Part shown: one piece after another, positions 51,251 through 61,512 of the stretch
Layout of the letters: each line of letters opens with the position of its first letter
Numbering within the stretch: position 1 is the first letter of the stretch
Assembly: GCA_963728985.1 (NCBI GenBank)
Contig: CAVSME010000006.1
Location: 1-64,000 of the forward strand
Origin: DASXAI01 sp963728985
GTDB lineage: Bacteria; Actinomycetota; Acidimicrobiia; Acidimicrobiales; Ilumatobacteraceae
Length of the DNA: 64,000 nucleotides
Reading direction: 5' to 3'
Made by a program: the position numbers and the translations under genes
The notes under the pieces: generated by a model
Database searches by the model: none
Seen by the model: the letters and a program-made list of their open reading frames with translations, nothing else
Told to the model about the DNA's origin: nothing

Positions 51251-51895
51251 ATGCCGAGGCTTCGTGAGGTCCGGCGCGGCGAGAGCGACGCCGAGATCGT
51301 CGAGCAGATGTACCAGCAGCTGTTCGGCGACCGGGATCCGGTGGCCGAACCGGGCACGGCGACGGGCACGCCTGGCAACTGGTGGACCGTCTTCGCCCTC
51401 GTGCCCGACGTGCTCCGCCACGCCGTCCGGGGCTTCGGCCTCTACGCCAGCCCGACCCTGACGCTCGATCCCACGCTGCGCGAGCTGGGCCAGACCCGCG
51501 CCGGCTGGGCGCGCGGCAGCCAGTTCGTGTTCTCCCAGCACTGCAAGTCGTGCCGGAACCTCGGGATGTCGGAGGAGCGGATCGCCGCCATCCCGTCGTG
51601 GGCGGTGGCGTCGTGCTTCAGCCCCGCCGAACGGGCGGTGCTCGCCTACACCGACGCCCTCGTGCTCGACGGCGGACGCGTGTCCGACGGCGTCTTCGAG
51701 GAGTTGAAGCGGCACCTCTCCGACGAGGCGGTGCTGGAGCTGACCTACATCACCGCCATGTACGAGATGCACGCCGTCATCAGCCGGGCGCTGCGGCTCG
51801 AGTGGGACGACCGCGACGAACCGGTCGTGGAGGTGGCCGCGCCCGAGGGGGCGGCGGCACGCGACATCGGCGCCGACATCGCCGGCAAGGATTAG
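51251..51895 (+). CDS. AhpD/carboxymuconolactone decarboxylase-like protein
   Basis: A 214-residue helical protein of the CMD/AhpD family. The redox motif region FVFSQHCKSCRNLGMSEERI supplies CxxC with the preceding His, and FSPAERAVLAYTDALVLDGG plus LTYITAMYEMHAVISRAL are the family helices. It would act as a peroxidase-linked thiol protein or a decarboxylase. AGGAGG lies 6 nt before the ATG. It overlaps the convergent DinB gene by 4 bp. Confidence 0.86.
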   Translation: MPRLREVRRGESDAEIVEQMYQQLFGDRDPVAEPGTATGTPGNWWTVFALVPDVLRHAVRGFGLYASPTLTLDPTLRELGQTRAGWARGSQFVFSQHCKSCRNLGMSEERIAAIPSWAVASCFSPAERAVLAYTDALVLDGGRVSDGVFEELKRHLSDEAVLELTYITAMYEMHAVISRALRLEWDDRDEPVVEVAAPEGAAARDIGADIAGKD

Positions 51896-52530
51896 AACCC
51901 GAGTGGGGCGGCGAGCAGGGCGGCGGTGGCGGTCTCGTCGGCGGTGATGTCGACGCGGGCGTGGGCCTGGCGGCCGTAGGCGAACAGGAGCAGCTCCGAG
52001 GCCGGCCCGGTGACGGTCACGACGACGCCATCGGCGCCGGCCTTCTTGGCGGTGGCCTCCTCGCCGTTGGTGCGCCGAAGCACGAGTCCCACGGGCGCCT
52101 TCCGGGTCAGGATCCGCGACATCGGCTTGACCCGCCGCCACAGCTCGTGTTCCAGCTCGCCGTCGAGCGGCCGGGGTGCCCAATCATCGGCCGCCCGCCG
52201 GACGTCTTCGTGGTGGACGAAGAACTCGACCGTGTTGACCAGCCGATCCACGGCGTCGAGGGCGGTCGGCGACCAGCGCGGCGGACCGCTGCGTACCAGG
52301 TCGACCAGATCGCCCCACGACTGTTCGGCCGTCTGCCGGCGGACCTTCTCGCTGTGAGCCGCCAGCGGCTTCACCACGATGCCGAGGGCCGCGCCCGGGT
52401 GGCGCTCGCGGACCACGAGGTGGGCGGCCAGGTCCTTCGTGGTCCACCCCTCGTCGAGGGTCGGCGCCTCCGGACCGACGGCGGCGAAGAGATCGGCCAG
52501 CTCCTGGCGTTCGCGGCGAGCCCAGTTCAT
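51892..52530 (-). CDS. TIGR03085-type DinB/mycothiol-linked protein
   Basis: A 212-residue actinobacterial DinB-like protein. Signature pieces are WTTKDLAAHLVVRERHPGAA, with the metal-type His, and the later TVEFFVHHEDVRRAADDW. Relatives include mycothiol-dependent maleylpyruvate isomerase; the actual substrate is unknown. TACGAT is 7 nt before the ATG at 52530. The window also encodes a TIGR03086 paralogue at 9102-9662. Confidence 0.88.
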   Translation of the reverse strand: MNWARRERQELADLFAAVGPEAPTLDEGWTTKDLAAHLVVRERHPGAALGIVVKPLAAHSEKVRRQTAEQSWGDLVDLVRSGPPRWSPTALDAVDRLVNTVEFFVHHEDVRRAADDWAPRPLDGELEHELWRRVKPMSRILTRKAPVGLVLRRTNGEEATAKKAGADGVVVTVTGPASELLLFAYGRQAHARVDITADETATAALLAAPLGF

Positions 52531-52537
52531 CGCCGCG

Positions 52538-52543
52538 ATCGTA
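52538..52543 (-). promoter_or_regulatory. candidate leaderless -10 (TACGAT)
   Basis: TACGAT ends 7 nt before the TIGR03085 ATG at 52530. The divergent DUF3499 promoter lies 28 bp away. Confidence 0.45.
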
Positions 52544-52570
52544 AGGCGGGGAGCCGGCGAGGCGGACCAC

Positions 52571-52576
52571 TAGCGT
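52571..52576 (+). promoter_or_regulatory. candidate leaderless -10 (TAGCGT)
   Basis: TAGCGT ends 7 nt before the ATG at 52584. It is the same hexamer as at the nitroreductase and ABC exporter genes. Confidence 0.45.
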
Positions 52577-52583
52577 TCGGCCG

Positions 52584-53015
52584 ATGGCCCGTCGTTGCGA
52601 GCGCCCCGGCTGCAGCGAGGAGGCGTCTGTGTCGTACGGGTTCGACCCCGAGCGGACCATGGTGTGGCTGGAGGTCCTCGGTCCGGCGGGACCGGCCGCC
52701 GGCGCCCTGTGCCGTCGCCACGCCGACGCCATGGTGCTGCCGCGGGGCTGGTGGCTCCAGGATCGGCGCTCGGACGCCGCCCTGTTCACGGCGCCCGAAC
52801 CGGCTCCGCCGGCGGCCATCTACCGCCCCAAGCGCCGCCGTCGCCCGCCGGCCGACCCGGCGCCCCTGCCCCTCGACGAGCCCCCTCCGGCCGAGGCCCA
52901 CGCCGGCCCGGCGCCGTCTTGGGTGCCCGACTTCGACGCCGCCGACGACCTCGGTGGGCTCCTGGCGGCGAAGACACCCCTCCTGACCCGCGCGTTCAGG
53001 CAGGACCCGCCGTAA
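52584..53015 (+). CDS. DUF3499-like protein
   Basis: A 143-residue protein resembling the actinobacterial DUF3499 group. The opening RRCERPGCSEEASVSYGFD has a CxxxxC pair, followed by the second Cys-His element LCRRHADAMVLPRGWWLQDRR, suggesting a small zinc fold. The C-terminal half is Pro/Ala-rich and disordered (PLPLDEPPPAEAH). Function unknown. The SRPBCC gene follows immediately. Confidence 0.8.
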   Translation: MARRCERPGCSEEASVSYGFDPERTMVWLEVLGPAGPAAGALCRRHADAMVLPRGWWLQDRRSDAALFTAPEPAPPAAIYRPKRRRRPPADPAPLPLDEPPPAEAHAGPAPSWVPDFDAADDLGGLLAAKTPLLTRAFRQDPP

Positions 53016-53018
53016 GTG

Positions 53019-53450
53019 ATGGACCTCGACGCCGCGCTCGACGCGCCCTGCCCCCCCGCTGACCTGTTCGCGTGGGTCGACGACCTGGCCCGGTACCCGC
53101 AGTGGCTGAGCATCGTCACCCGGGCCGAGCCTGACGGCGACGGCGGGTGGATGGTCGATCTGCGCGGCCGGCTGGGCCCGCTGGCCCGCTCGAAGCGCCT
53201 GCGGATGGCTCGCACCGTGCTCGAACCCGAGCACCTCGCGGTGTTCGAGCGGGCCGAGCGCGACGTCCGCCACCACGCCGCCTGGATCCTGCGAGCGGAG
53301 GTCACGCCCGCGCCCGCCGGCAGCCACCTCGAGATGCAGCTGCACTACGGCGGCTCGCTGTGGGGCTCGGTCATCGAGCGGTTGCTGCGCGACGAGATCG
53401 AGCAGAGCCGGGCCCGACTCCTCGAACTGGTCAGCGGGCGAACGCGCTGA
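53019..53450 (+). CDS. SRPBCC/polyketide-cyclase-like ligand-binding protein
   Basis: A 143-residue START/SRPBCC helix-grip protein: CPPADLFAWVDDLARYPQWL (9-28) is the typical opening, followed by strands with DLRGRLGPLARSKRLRM and the long C-terminal helix LLRDEIEQSRARLLELV. It binds a hydrophobic ligand of unknown kind. A GTG directly upstream (53016) is an alternative start. It overlaps the convergent ABC ATPase gene by 20 bp. Confidence 0.85.
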   Translation: MDLDAALDAPCPPADLFAWVDDLARYPQWLSIVTRAEPDGDGGWMVDLRGRLGPLARSKRLRMARTVLEPEHLAVFERAERDVRHHAAWILRAEVTPAPAGSHLEMQLHYGGSLWGSVIERLLRDEIEQSRARLLELVSGRTR

Positions 53451-54219
53451 AGCGGCCGTTGCGCCGTTCCAGGCTGAGGGGCAGGCCGAACGTGGCCGAG
53501 AGGCGCTCGGCGGTGAGCGTGGTCTCGATGGGGCCGGCGGCGTGGACGCGGCCCTCCCGCAGCAGGAGCACGTGAGTGAACCCGGGCGGGATCTCGTCGA
53601 CGTGGTGGGTGACGAGGATGCTCGGCGGCGACTCGGGATCGCCGGCCAGCGCCGCCAGCGCCGCCACCAGCTCCTCCCGCCCGCCGAGATCGAGGCCGGC
53701 GTTGGGCTCGTCGAGCAGCACGAGCCCGGGGTCGGTCATGAGCGTGCGGGCCAGCAGCACCCGCTGGCGCTCGCCCGACGACAGCGTCCCGAACTCGCGC
53801 TCGGCCAGCGCCCCGACCCCGAGGCGGTCGAGGAAGGTGGCGGCCCGCTTGCGGTCGTCGTCGGTGTACGTGTGCCACCACGGCTCCAGCGCCGCGTACT
53901 TGGCCGTCATCACGACGTCCAGCGCGTCCAGGCCGGCGCGCAGCTGATCGGCGAGGGCGGCCGAGCTGAGCCCGATGCGGGTGCGCAGCTCGCGGACGTC
54001 GACCCGCCCGAGGCGCTGGCCGAGCACGTCGACCGTCCCGGCGGTGGGATGCAGGTAGCACGAGGCGATCCGCAGCAGCGTGGTCTTGCCCGAGCCGTTG
54101 CGGCCGAGCACGACCCAGCGCTCGTGGTCGCGCACGGTCCAGTCGACGCCGTCCACGATGGCCCGGCCGTCGCGCACCACGCTCACGCCGCGCAGCTCCA
54201 GCGCGGCTGCCGCCGTCAT
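53431..54219 (-). CDS. ABC transporter ATP-binding protein, YlmA/ModF-like
   Basis: A 262-residue ATPase. Walker A LGRNGSGKTT (38-47), Q-loop region RIGLSSAAL, signature LSSGERQR, Walker B LVLLDEPNAGLD and the switch His in LVTHHVDEI are all present. The pattern matches stand-alone ATPases of the YlmA group with no cognate permease nearby. Its ATG overlaps the stop of the ThDP enzyme gene (ATGA). The role could be transport or translation-related; unknown. Confidence 0.88.
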   Translation of the reverse strand: MTAAAALELRGVSVVRDGRAIVDGVDWTVRDHERWVVLGRNGSGKTTLLRIASCYLHPTAGTVDVLGQRLGRVDVRELRTRIGLSSAALADQLRAGLDALDVVMTAKYAALEPWWHTYTDDDRKRAATFLDRLGVGALAEREFGTLSSGERQRVLLARTLMTDPGLVLLDEPNAGLDLGGREELVAALAALAGDPESPPSILVTHHVDEIPPGFTHVLLLREGRVHAAGPIETTLTAERLSATFGLPLSLERRNGRFSAFAR

Positions 54220-55874
54220 TCGGGGCTGGAGATGGGGATCTCGACGAGGTGGGGGAGACCCGTGGCCAGCGCGCCGCGCACGACGTCGCCGATGTCGCCG
54301 GCGTGGTCGACGCGCGTGGCGGCCACACCCATCGACGCGGCCATGGCCACGTAGTCGATGTCGGGATCGTTGATCTGCATGGCGACGTAGCGGTCGTGCT
54401 CGACGCTCTCGCCTTTGCGGGTGCGCAGGTAGTTCTTGAGGATGAGGTACTCGCGGTTCACGAACACAGCGAACACGACGGGTAGGCGTTCGTGGGCTGC
54501 CGTCCACAGCGCCTGCGGCGAGTACATGGTCGATCCGTCGCCGATGGCGGCGAGCACCGGGAGCTTGCCGTCGTGGGCCAGGCTCACGCCGAGGGAGGCG
54601 GGCATGCCCCACCCGAGGCCGCCACCCTCGCAGATGAAGTACCGGCCGGGTTCGGTCCAGTGGTGGAAGCCGCGCACGTACACACCGGTGGTGATCGCCT
54701 CGTCCACCACGGCCACGTCGGTGGGCATGGCCCGCACGAGCGCGTGGGCCGCCGCCATCGGGTCGATCGGCGCGCCCTGGTAGCGCTCGCGCGCCGTCTC
54801 CTCCAGGCGCTCGATCTCGGTCGCCCGCCGGGCCCGTCCTGCTTCCACGGCGTCCTTCGCCGCGGCGGCGTCGGCCCGTTCCAGGACCAGCGGCAGCAGG
54901 GCCTCCAGTGACGGCTTCGGGTCGCCCACGAGACCGAGGCTCACGGCGAAGGTCCGGCCGATCTGCTGCGGATCGGGGCACAGCTGCACCAGCTCGGTGC
55001 CGTCCGGTAGCGGCGAGCCGTCGGTGTAGGGGTAGGCCATGAACGGGCGGGCGCCGATGGCGAAGACCCGCTCGTAGGGCGCCAGCGTGGCGCGGATGGC
55101 GGCCGCCGCCGGTGCCAGCATCCCGGCGAACAGCGGATGACCGGGAGCGAGGGCGGTGGACCCGTGCAGCGGCGCGATGTAGACGGGCGCGCCGAGGGCC
55201 TCGGCCAGCGCCGCGAGATCGGCCTGCGCGCCGGCCGTGCCCACGTCGCGTCCGGCGATGATGGCGAGCTTGCCCACCGCCGGTTCGGTCAGCAGCTCGG
55301 CCAGCTCGGCGAGGCCGCCGGCGGTGGCCGTGCGCACGATCCGCGACGGCGGCGGGACCGGTGCCTCGCCCTCCTCGTCGAGGGTGGACATCGGCAGGCT
55401 GACGAAGACCGGACCACCGGGAGGCCCGGCGGCGTCGTGGAAGGCGCGGCGCATGATGGTGCCCAGCTCGCGGAGCGACCGCACCTCGTGCGTCCACCGG
55501 CTGACCGGTGCGGCCAAGCCCACGAGGTCACCGGCCAGGAGCGGATCGGCCTCGATGTGGCCGTAGTGCTGCTGGCCGGCGGTGACCACCAGGGGTGTGC
55601 CCATGGTCTGGGCGTTGGTCAGGTTGCCGATGGCGTTGCCGAGCCCGGCCGACGTGTGCAGGTTCAGGAACGCCGGCCGGCCCGTCGCCTGGGCGTAGCC
55701 GTCGGCCATGCCCACGGCCGTGGCCTCCTGGAGGCACAGGACGTAGTGCAGGTCGTCGGCCGCCGCCAGGGCGTCCATGAGCGGCAGCTCGGTGGAACCC
55801 GGGTTGCCGAACAGGTGGCGGACGCCTTCGGTGCGCAGGACGTCGAGCAGGGCATCGCGCCCGGTGCGAGGCAT
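54216..55874 (-). CDS. thiamine diphosphate enzyme, benzoylformate decarboxylase-like
   Basis: A 552-residue ThDP-dependent decarboxylase or carboligase. Pyr domain: VRHLFGNPGSTELPLMDAL and CLQEATAVGMADGYAQATGR, where the Glu of QEA activates ThDP. Central FAD-like domain about 185-320. PP domain: the ThDP/Mg motif GDGSTMYSPQALWTAAHERL (about 440-459), continuing to NREYLILKNY. Benzoylformate decarboxylase or a related 2-ketoacid decarboxylase is the closest type. TACGGT lies 7 nt before the ATG at 55874; GTG 55883 is also possible. Confidence 0.88.
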   Translation of the reverse strand: MPRTGRDALLDVLRTEGVRHLFGNPGSTELPLMDALAAADDLHYVLCLQEATAVGMADGYAQATGRPAFLNLHTSAGLGNAIGNLTNAQTMGTPLVVTAGQQHYGHIEADPLLAGDLVGLAAPVSRWTHEVRSLRELGTIMRRAFHDAAGPPGGPVFVSLPMSTLDEEGEAPVPPPSRIVRTATAGGLAELAELLTEPAVGKLAIIAGRDVGTAGAQADLAALAEALGAPVYIAPLHGSTALAPGHPLFAGMLAPAAAAIRATLAPYERVFAIGARPFMAYPYTDGSPLPDGTELVQLCPDPQQIGRTFAVSLGLVGDPKPSLEALLPLVLERADAAAAKDAVEAGRARRATEIERLEETARERYQGAPIDPMAAAHALVRAMPTDVAVVDEAITTGVYVRGFHHWTEPGRYFICEGGGLGWGMPASLGVSLAHDGKLPVLAAIGDGSTMYSPQALWTAAHERLPVVFAVFVNREYLILKNYLRTRKGESVEHDRYVAMQINDPDIDYVAMAASMGVAATRVDHAGDIGDVVRGALATGLPHLVEIPISSPE

Positions 55875-55881
55875 GCCCCGC

Positions 55882-55887
55882 ACCGTA
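55882..55887 (-). promoter_or_regulatory. candidate leaderless -10 (TACGGT)
   Basis: TACGGT ends 7 nt before the ATG at 55874 of the ThDP enzyme. Confidence 0.45.
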
Positions 55888-55893
55888 AACCAC

Positions 55894-56361
55894 TCAATCC
55901 GTCCGCCACACCTCCGTCCAGATCCCGGCCGTGTCCATGAAGCCGGCGAGGTCGGCGATGACGTGGGTGGTCCGGAGGCCGAAGAGGCAGACCGTGCCGT
56001 CGGCGCCGATCTTCACCGTGGCCAGGTTGGCCACGTCCTGGCCGGGCACGTAGTTGACGTTCGACGCGTCGGGCCGGGGCTCCCCGCACGGGTAGGCGGT
56101 GAGGAACCCGGGACCGTCGGCCTCGGTGGCGGTGAGGTTGAGCGTCACCGCGGACGCACCGGCCGGCACGCCGGCGGTGCCGGCCACCTGGAGGCGCAGC
56201 GCCTGGCCGCCGGCCAGCTTCGCCGCCGGCGCGCCCACGCCTCGGCGGGTGTCGAGGATGCGGGCCGGGGTCACGGCGCCGTACTGATCCCCGCCGCCAT
56301 CGTCGAACGTGCCGGCCAGGTCGGCGAGCACGTCGCCAGCACGGCCGCGATCGACGTCCAC
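55894..56361 (-). pseudogene. truncated secreted repeat-domain protein
   Basis: This fragment holds the end of one repeat (DVLADLAGTFDDG) and one complete repeat of an extracellular domain: VTPARILDTRRGVGAPAAKL, then VPAGASAVTLNLTATEADGP, NVNYVPGQDVANLATVKIG and HVIADLAGFMD. Such repeats are common in long secreted actinobacterial proteins. In the adjacent frame, from ATG 56378, a basic hydrophobic start MRGLRKWTSIAAVLA looks like a signal-peptide beginning. A deletion or indel near 56320-56345 has probably joined the two, leaving a broken gene. Confidence 0.6.
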
Positions 56362-56385
56362 TTCCTCAGCCCCCGCATGTGCCCT

Positions 56386-56446
56386 CGGCCGTTCGAGAAA
56401 GGTCGCCGTGATCCTGATAAACGGCGATCTCGGTGCCTATAGGCCG
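56386..56446 (-). promoter_or_regulatory. structured leader (hairpin) upstream of the truncated surface-protein gene
   Basis: Three nested stems can form: CGGCC with GGCCG (56386-56390/56442-56446), CGAGA with TCTCG (56394-56398/56428-56432) and TCGCCGT with ACGGCGA (56403-56409/56421-56427), with an 11-nt loop and a 4-nt asymmetric bulge. On the minus strand the outer stem abuts GAGGG, the likely ribosome-binding site of the ATG at 56378. A regulatory RNA element is possible. It matches no riboswitch class I recognise. Confidence 0.45.
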
Positions 56447-56472
56447 AACGACCCAGATGCACCGAATTACGG

Positions 56473-58382
56473 TTAGGGCTCCACGAGAGAGTGGCGCAAC
56501 CACGTCGCGTACATCGCGCCATAGCGGCCCTCCATCGCCACGAGCTCGTCGTGGGTGCCGAGCTCCACGATGCGACCGTCGTGGACCACGGCGATGCGGT
56601 CGGCCCGCATGGCGGTGGCCAGGCGGTGGGCGATGAGGATGGCGGTGCGGCCGTCGAGCACGGCGTCGAGCGCCCGCTCGATCTGGCTCTCGCTCTTCAG
56701 GTCGAGGTTGGACGTGGCTTCGTCCAGCACCAGCACTCGCGGCCGGGCGAGGAAGGCCCGGGCCAGAGCCAGCAGCTGGCGCTCACCCGACGACAGGGAC
56801 GTGCCCCGCTCGTGCACCGGCGAGTCGATCCCGTTGGGCAGGCGCTCCAGCAGCTCGTCGAGACCCACCGCGTTGATGGCATCGAGCACCTCGGCGTCGC
56901 TGGCGTCCGGCCGGCCGAACGCGGCGTTGTCGCGCAGGGTGCCGGCGAACAGGAACGGCTCCTGGGGTACCACGCCGAGCTGACGCCGGAGGGAGGTGAG
57001 GGTGACGTCGCGGAGATCGTGGCCGTCGAGGAGGATGCGTCCAGCCGTGGGGTCGTAGAACCGGCACACGAGCTTGGCGATGGTCGATTTGCCCGAGCCC
57101 GTCTCGCCGACGAGGGCGAACGTCTCGCCCGGCGCGATCTGCAACGAGACGTCGTGGAGCACCGGCGTGGCGCCATAGCCGAAGGTCACGTGGTCGAGCA
57201 CGATGTGGCCGTCGATCGCGGGTAGCGGGTGGGCGTCGCGCCCTTCTTCCACCGTTGGCCGGGTGGCCAGCAGGTCTCGCAGCTTGACCACCGCGGCCTG
57301 GCCGGACTGGTACGTGGTGTAGAGCTGGACGAGCTGTTGGATCGGGGCGAAGAACGCCGTGAGGTACAGCACGAACGCCGTCAGCTCGCCGATGGAGAGG
57401 TGGCCGTCGAGCACCATCTTGCCGCCGATGCCCAGCACCACGACCTGGCCGATGCTGCCGATGAGGTCGGTGGCGGGGCCGTAGCGGGCGTTGATCTCGG
57501 CCGTGTGGACGTTGGCGTCGCGGTAGCGCCCGACGATGTTGCGGTGGGCGTAGACGTTGTGGCGGCGCCGGTTGAACGCCGTGATGACGCGGATGCCGGA
57601 CAGGCTCTCGGAAAGGTCGGCCAGCACGTCGGCGATGCGGTCCCGCACCACCGTATAGGCGCGGTCGGACGCGGCGCGGAACCAGATCGTGATGATCGCC
57701 ATCGCCGGCACCACCGCGAAGACGGTGATGATCGCGAGGGCTGGTTGCAACGTGAACAAGATGACCGTCACGACGGTCATGGTGAGCGCCTGCACGGCGA
57801 GGTTGACGAGGCCGTCCTGGAATAGCTGCTGCAGTGCCTCGATGTCGCTCGTCATGCGGGTGAGGACGCGCCCGGCCTTCTCGTCGGTGTAGTAGTCGAT
57901 CGAGAGACGCTGGAGGTGACCGAACACCCGCAGGCGCAGGTCGTACAGCAACCGCTCCCCGAGCCGTCCCGTCCATGCCACCCGCAGCGAACCGGCCACG
58001 ATGCTGACGATGACGCTGGCGATGTAGATGAGGGCGACCACCACGAGGGTCTGCTCGTCGCCCTTGCTGATGCCGTCGTCGATGCCCCGCTGGGTGAGGA
58101 GCGGTCCGGCTTGCAGCGTCAGCGCTTCGACGACGACGAGTGCGGTGGCGACGGCGAGGCCCAGGCGGTGGGCGGCGAGGAAGCGGCGCAGTGTGAACGG
58201 GCGCTCGTCGGGGGTCCGGGGGTTGAACTCGGCGGTGGGCTCCGGATGCTCGGGCTCGTTCTCGAGGATGGCCTCGGCCCGCGCCCGCAGCTCCTCGGGC
58301 ACACCGGCGAACGGCAGACCGGCGGCCGCGCTGGTCTGCGCGCCGCCCGGGCCGAAGCCGCCACCAGCGCCGCCCCACGCCA

Positions 58383-58383
<1 letters not shown>
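56473..58383 (-). CDS. heterodimeric ABC exporter, second half
   Basis: A 636-residue TMD-NBD half-transporter. Six TM helices (about 75-360) include AVATALVVVEALTLQAGPLL and LTAFVLYLTAFFAPIQQLV. In the NBD, Walker A is GETGSGKSTIAKLV, the signature is LSSGERQ (deviating from LSGGQ), Walker B is VLVLDEATSNLD with catalytic Glu, and the switch His is in IAHRLAT. An unusual Gly-rich N-terminal leader precedes TM1. It overlaps the partner half (TGATG). Substrate unknown: lipid, drug or peptide. Confidence 0.93.
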
Positions 58384-60233
<1,850 letters not shown>

Positions 60234-60241
60234 CTCGGTCG

Positions 60242-60247
60242 ACGCTA
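60242..60247 (-). promoter_or_regulatory. candidate leaderless -10 (TAGCGT)
   Basis: TAGCGT ends 8 nt before the ABC exporter ATG at 60233. Confidence 0.4.
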
Positions 60248-60308
60248 ACGGCGGCTCCAGCGAGAGCGGCAGTTACTTCGGCCGGATGCCCGGACTGGCG
60301 CCGCGACG

Positions 60309-60369
60309 TTGGGTGCCGATTCGGTCATGGGTGCCGATCGGCCCGCCAGGCGAGGCAATCGGCACCCAA
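60309..60369. repeat. 61-bp hairpin repeat, copy B
   Basis: Same inverted ends as 24688-24749 (TTGGGTGCCGATT / AATCGGCACCCAA), one base shorter in the middle. The RlmN stop codon TGA (60327-60325) lies inside it. Confidence 0.85.
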
Positions 60370-61512
60370 ACGCATTGTCGACGCGGGCCGAGCAGCCTCA
60401 TCGCCCTCGGATCGGCTCTCTCCGCCTATCCGCTCGCCCTCCGAGCGCAGCGAGTCAGGAGCACGCCGAAGCGTCAGCGGAGGCGGCGACGAAGACACGG
60501 TTCCTGCGAGTTGCCCGCAGGCGGCGTCGATGTCCGTGCCCCGGTTGCGGCGCACGGTGACGTTCACGCCGTGGCTGATGAGGCGGTCCCGGAAGCCCCG
60601 GACCCGTTCGGGCGGCGAGCCGGTGGTGGGCCAGCCCGGCGTGGGGTTGAGGGGGATGAGGTTGACGTGGGCGGCGAGCGGCAGCGCGTGGCACAGGGCC
60701 GCCAGCTCGGCGGCGTCGCTCGGGCGGTCGTTGACGCCGTCGATCATGGCCCACTCGAACGACAGCCGCCGGCCCTTGGCCCGGAGGTAGGCGGCGCAGG
60801 CGTCGAGGAGCGTGGCGATGGGGTAGCGGCGGTTGATCGGCACGAGCTCGTTGCGCAAGGTGTCGTTGGCGGCGTGGAGCGAGACGGCCAGGTTCACCGG
60901 CAGCTGCTCACCGGCCAGCCGCTGGATGCCGGGCACGATGCCGACGGTGGAGAGCGTGAGGTGGCGGGCCGACAACCCGAGCTCGCCGTGGAGGCGCTCG
61001 ACGGCGGCCCACGTGCGGTCGTAGTTGGCGAACGGCTCGCCCATGCCCATGAAGACCACGTTCGACACCCGCCGCCCGCCGTCGCGCGCCAGCCGGGCCG
61101 CTCGCACGACCTGCTCCACGATCTCGCCGGTGGTGAGGTGACGATCGAAGCCGGCCTGGCCGGTGGCGCAGAACCCGCACGCCATCGCGCAACCGGCCTG
61201 GCTCGATACGCACACCGTGGCCCGATCGGGGTAGAGCATGAGCACCGTTTCCACCCGGGCACCGCCGTCGAGGGCCCACAGCAGCTTGACGGTGTCGCCC
61301 CGGTCGCTCGTCCGGTCGGTGACGAGCTCGAGGGCGGGCGGTAGCGCGTCGTCCAGCCGGGCCCGCAGCAACGCGGGCAGCGAGGTGATCTCGCCGGGCG
61401 CCGCCAGCTGCTGGTAGAGACCACGCCACACCTGCTCGACGCGGTAGCCGGGCTCGCCGGCGAGCACGCCCGCCAGCTCCTCCCGATCCACGTCGTAGCG
61501 GGTGCGTGTCAT
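60325..61512 (-). CDS. rlmN: 23S rRNA/tRNA (adenine-C2)-methyltransferase RlmN with repeat-derived tail
   Basis: A radical-SAM methyltransferase, 395 residues. The 4Fe-4S cluster Cys are C108, C112 and C115 (CAMACGFCATG). Downstream come the SAM-binding GMGEPFANYD, HLTLSTVGIVPGI and NLAVSLHAAND blocks. The methyl-carrying Cys332 is in DIDAACGQLAG. Family proteins normally stop shortly after this. Here about 58 extra residues are encoded by the 28-bp module, a spacer and half of the hairpin repeat. The ATG overlaps the stop of the M3 peptidase gene (ATGA). It methylates A2503 of 23S rRNA and A37 of tRNAs. Confidence 0.93.
   Translation of the reverse strand: MTRTRYDVDREELAGVLAGEPGYRVEQVWRGLYQQLAAPGEITSLPALLRARLDDALPPALELVTDRTSDRGDTVKLLWALDGGARVETVLMLYPDRATVCVSSQAGCAMACGFCATGQAGFDRHLTTGEIVEQVVRAARLARDGGRRVSNVVFMGMGEPFANYDRTWAAVERLHGELGLSARHLTLSTVGIVPGIQRLAGEQLPVNLAVSLHAANDTLRNELVPINRRYPIATLLDACAAYLRAKGRRLSFEWAMIDGVNDRPSDAAELAALCHALPLAAHVNLIPLNPTPGWPTTGSPPERVRGFRDRLISHGVNVTVRRNRGTDIDAACGQLAGTVSSSPPPLTLRRAPDSLRSEGERIGGESRSEGDEAARPASTMRLGADCLAWRADRHP
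60429..60456. repeat. 28-bp conserved module, copy B
   Basis: Identical to 24764-24791 and includes the stem CGCTCG-CCCTC-CGAGCG. It lies within the extended rlmN reading frame. Confidence 0.8.

Noticed and set aside
10950..56464. A shared short word GATGCACCGAAT near 10955 and 56456
   Set aside because: Only about 12 bp match and the flanks differ; not enough to call a repeat family.
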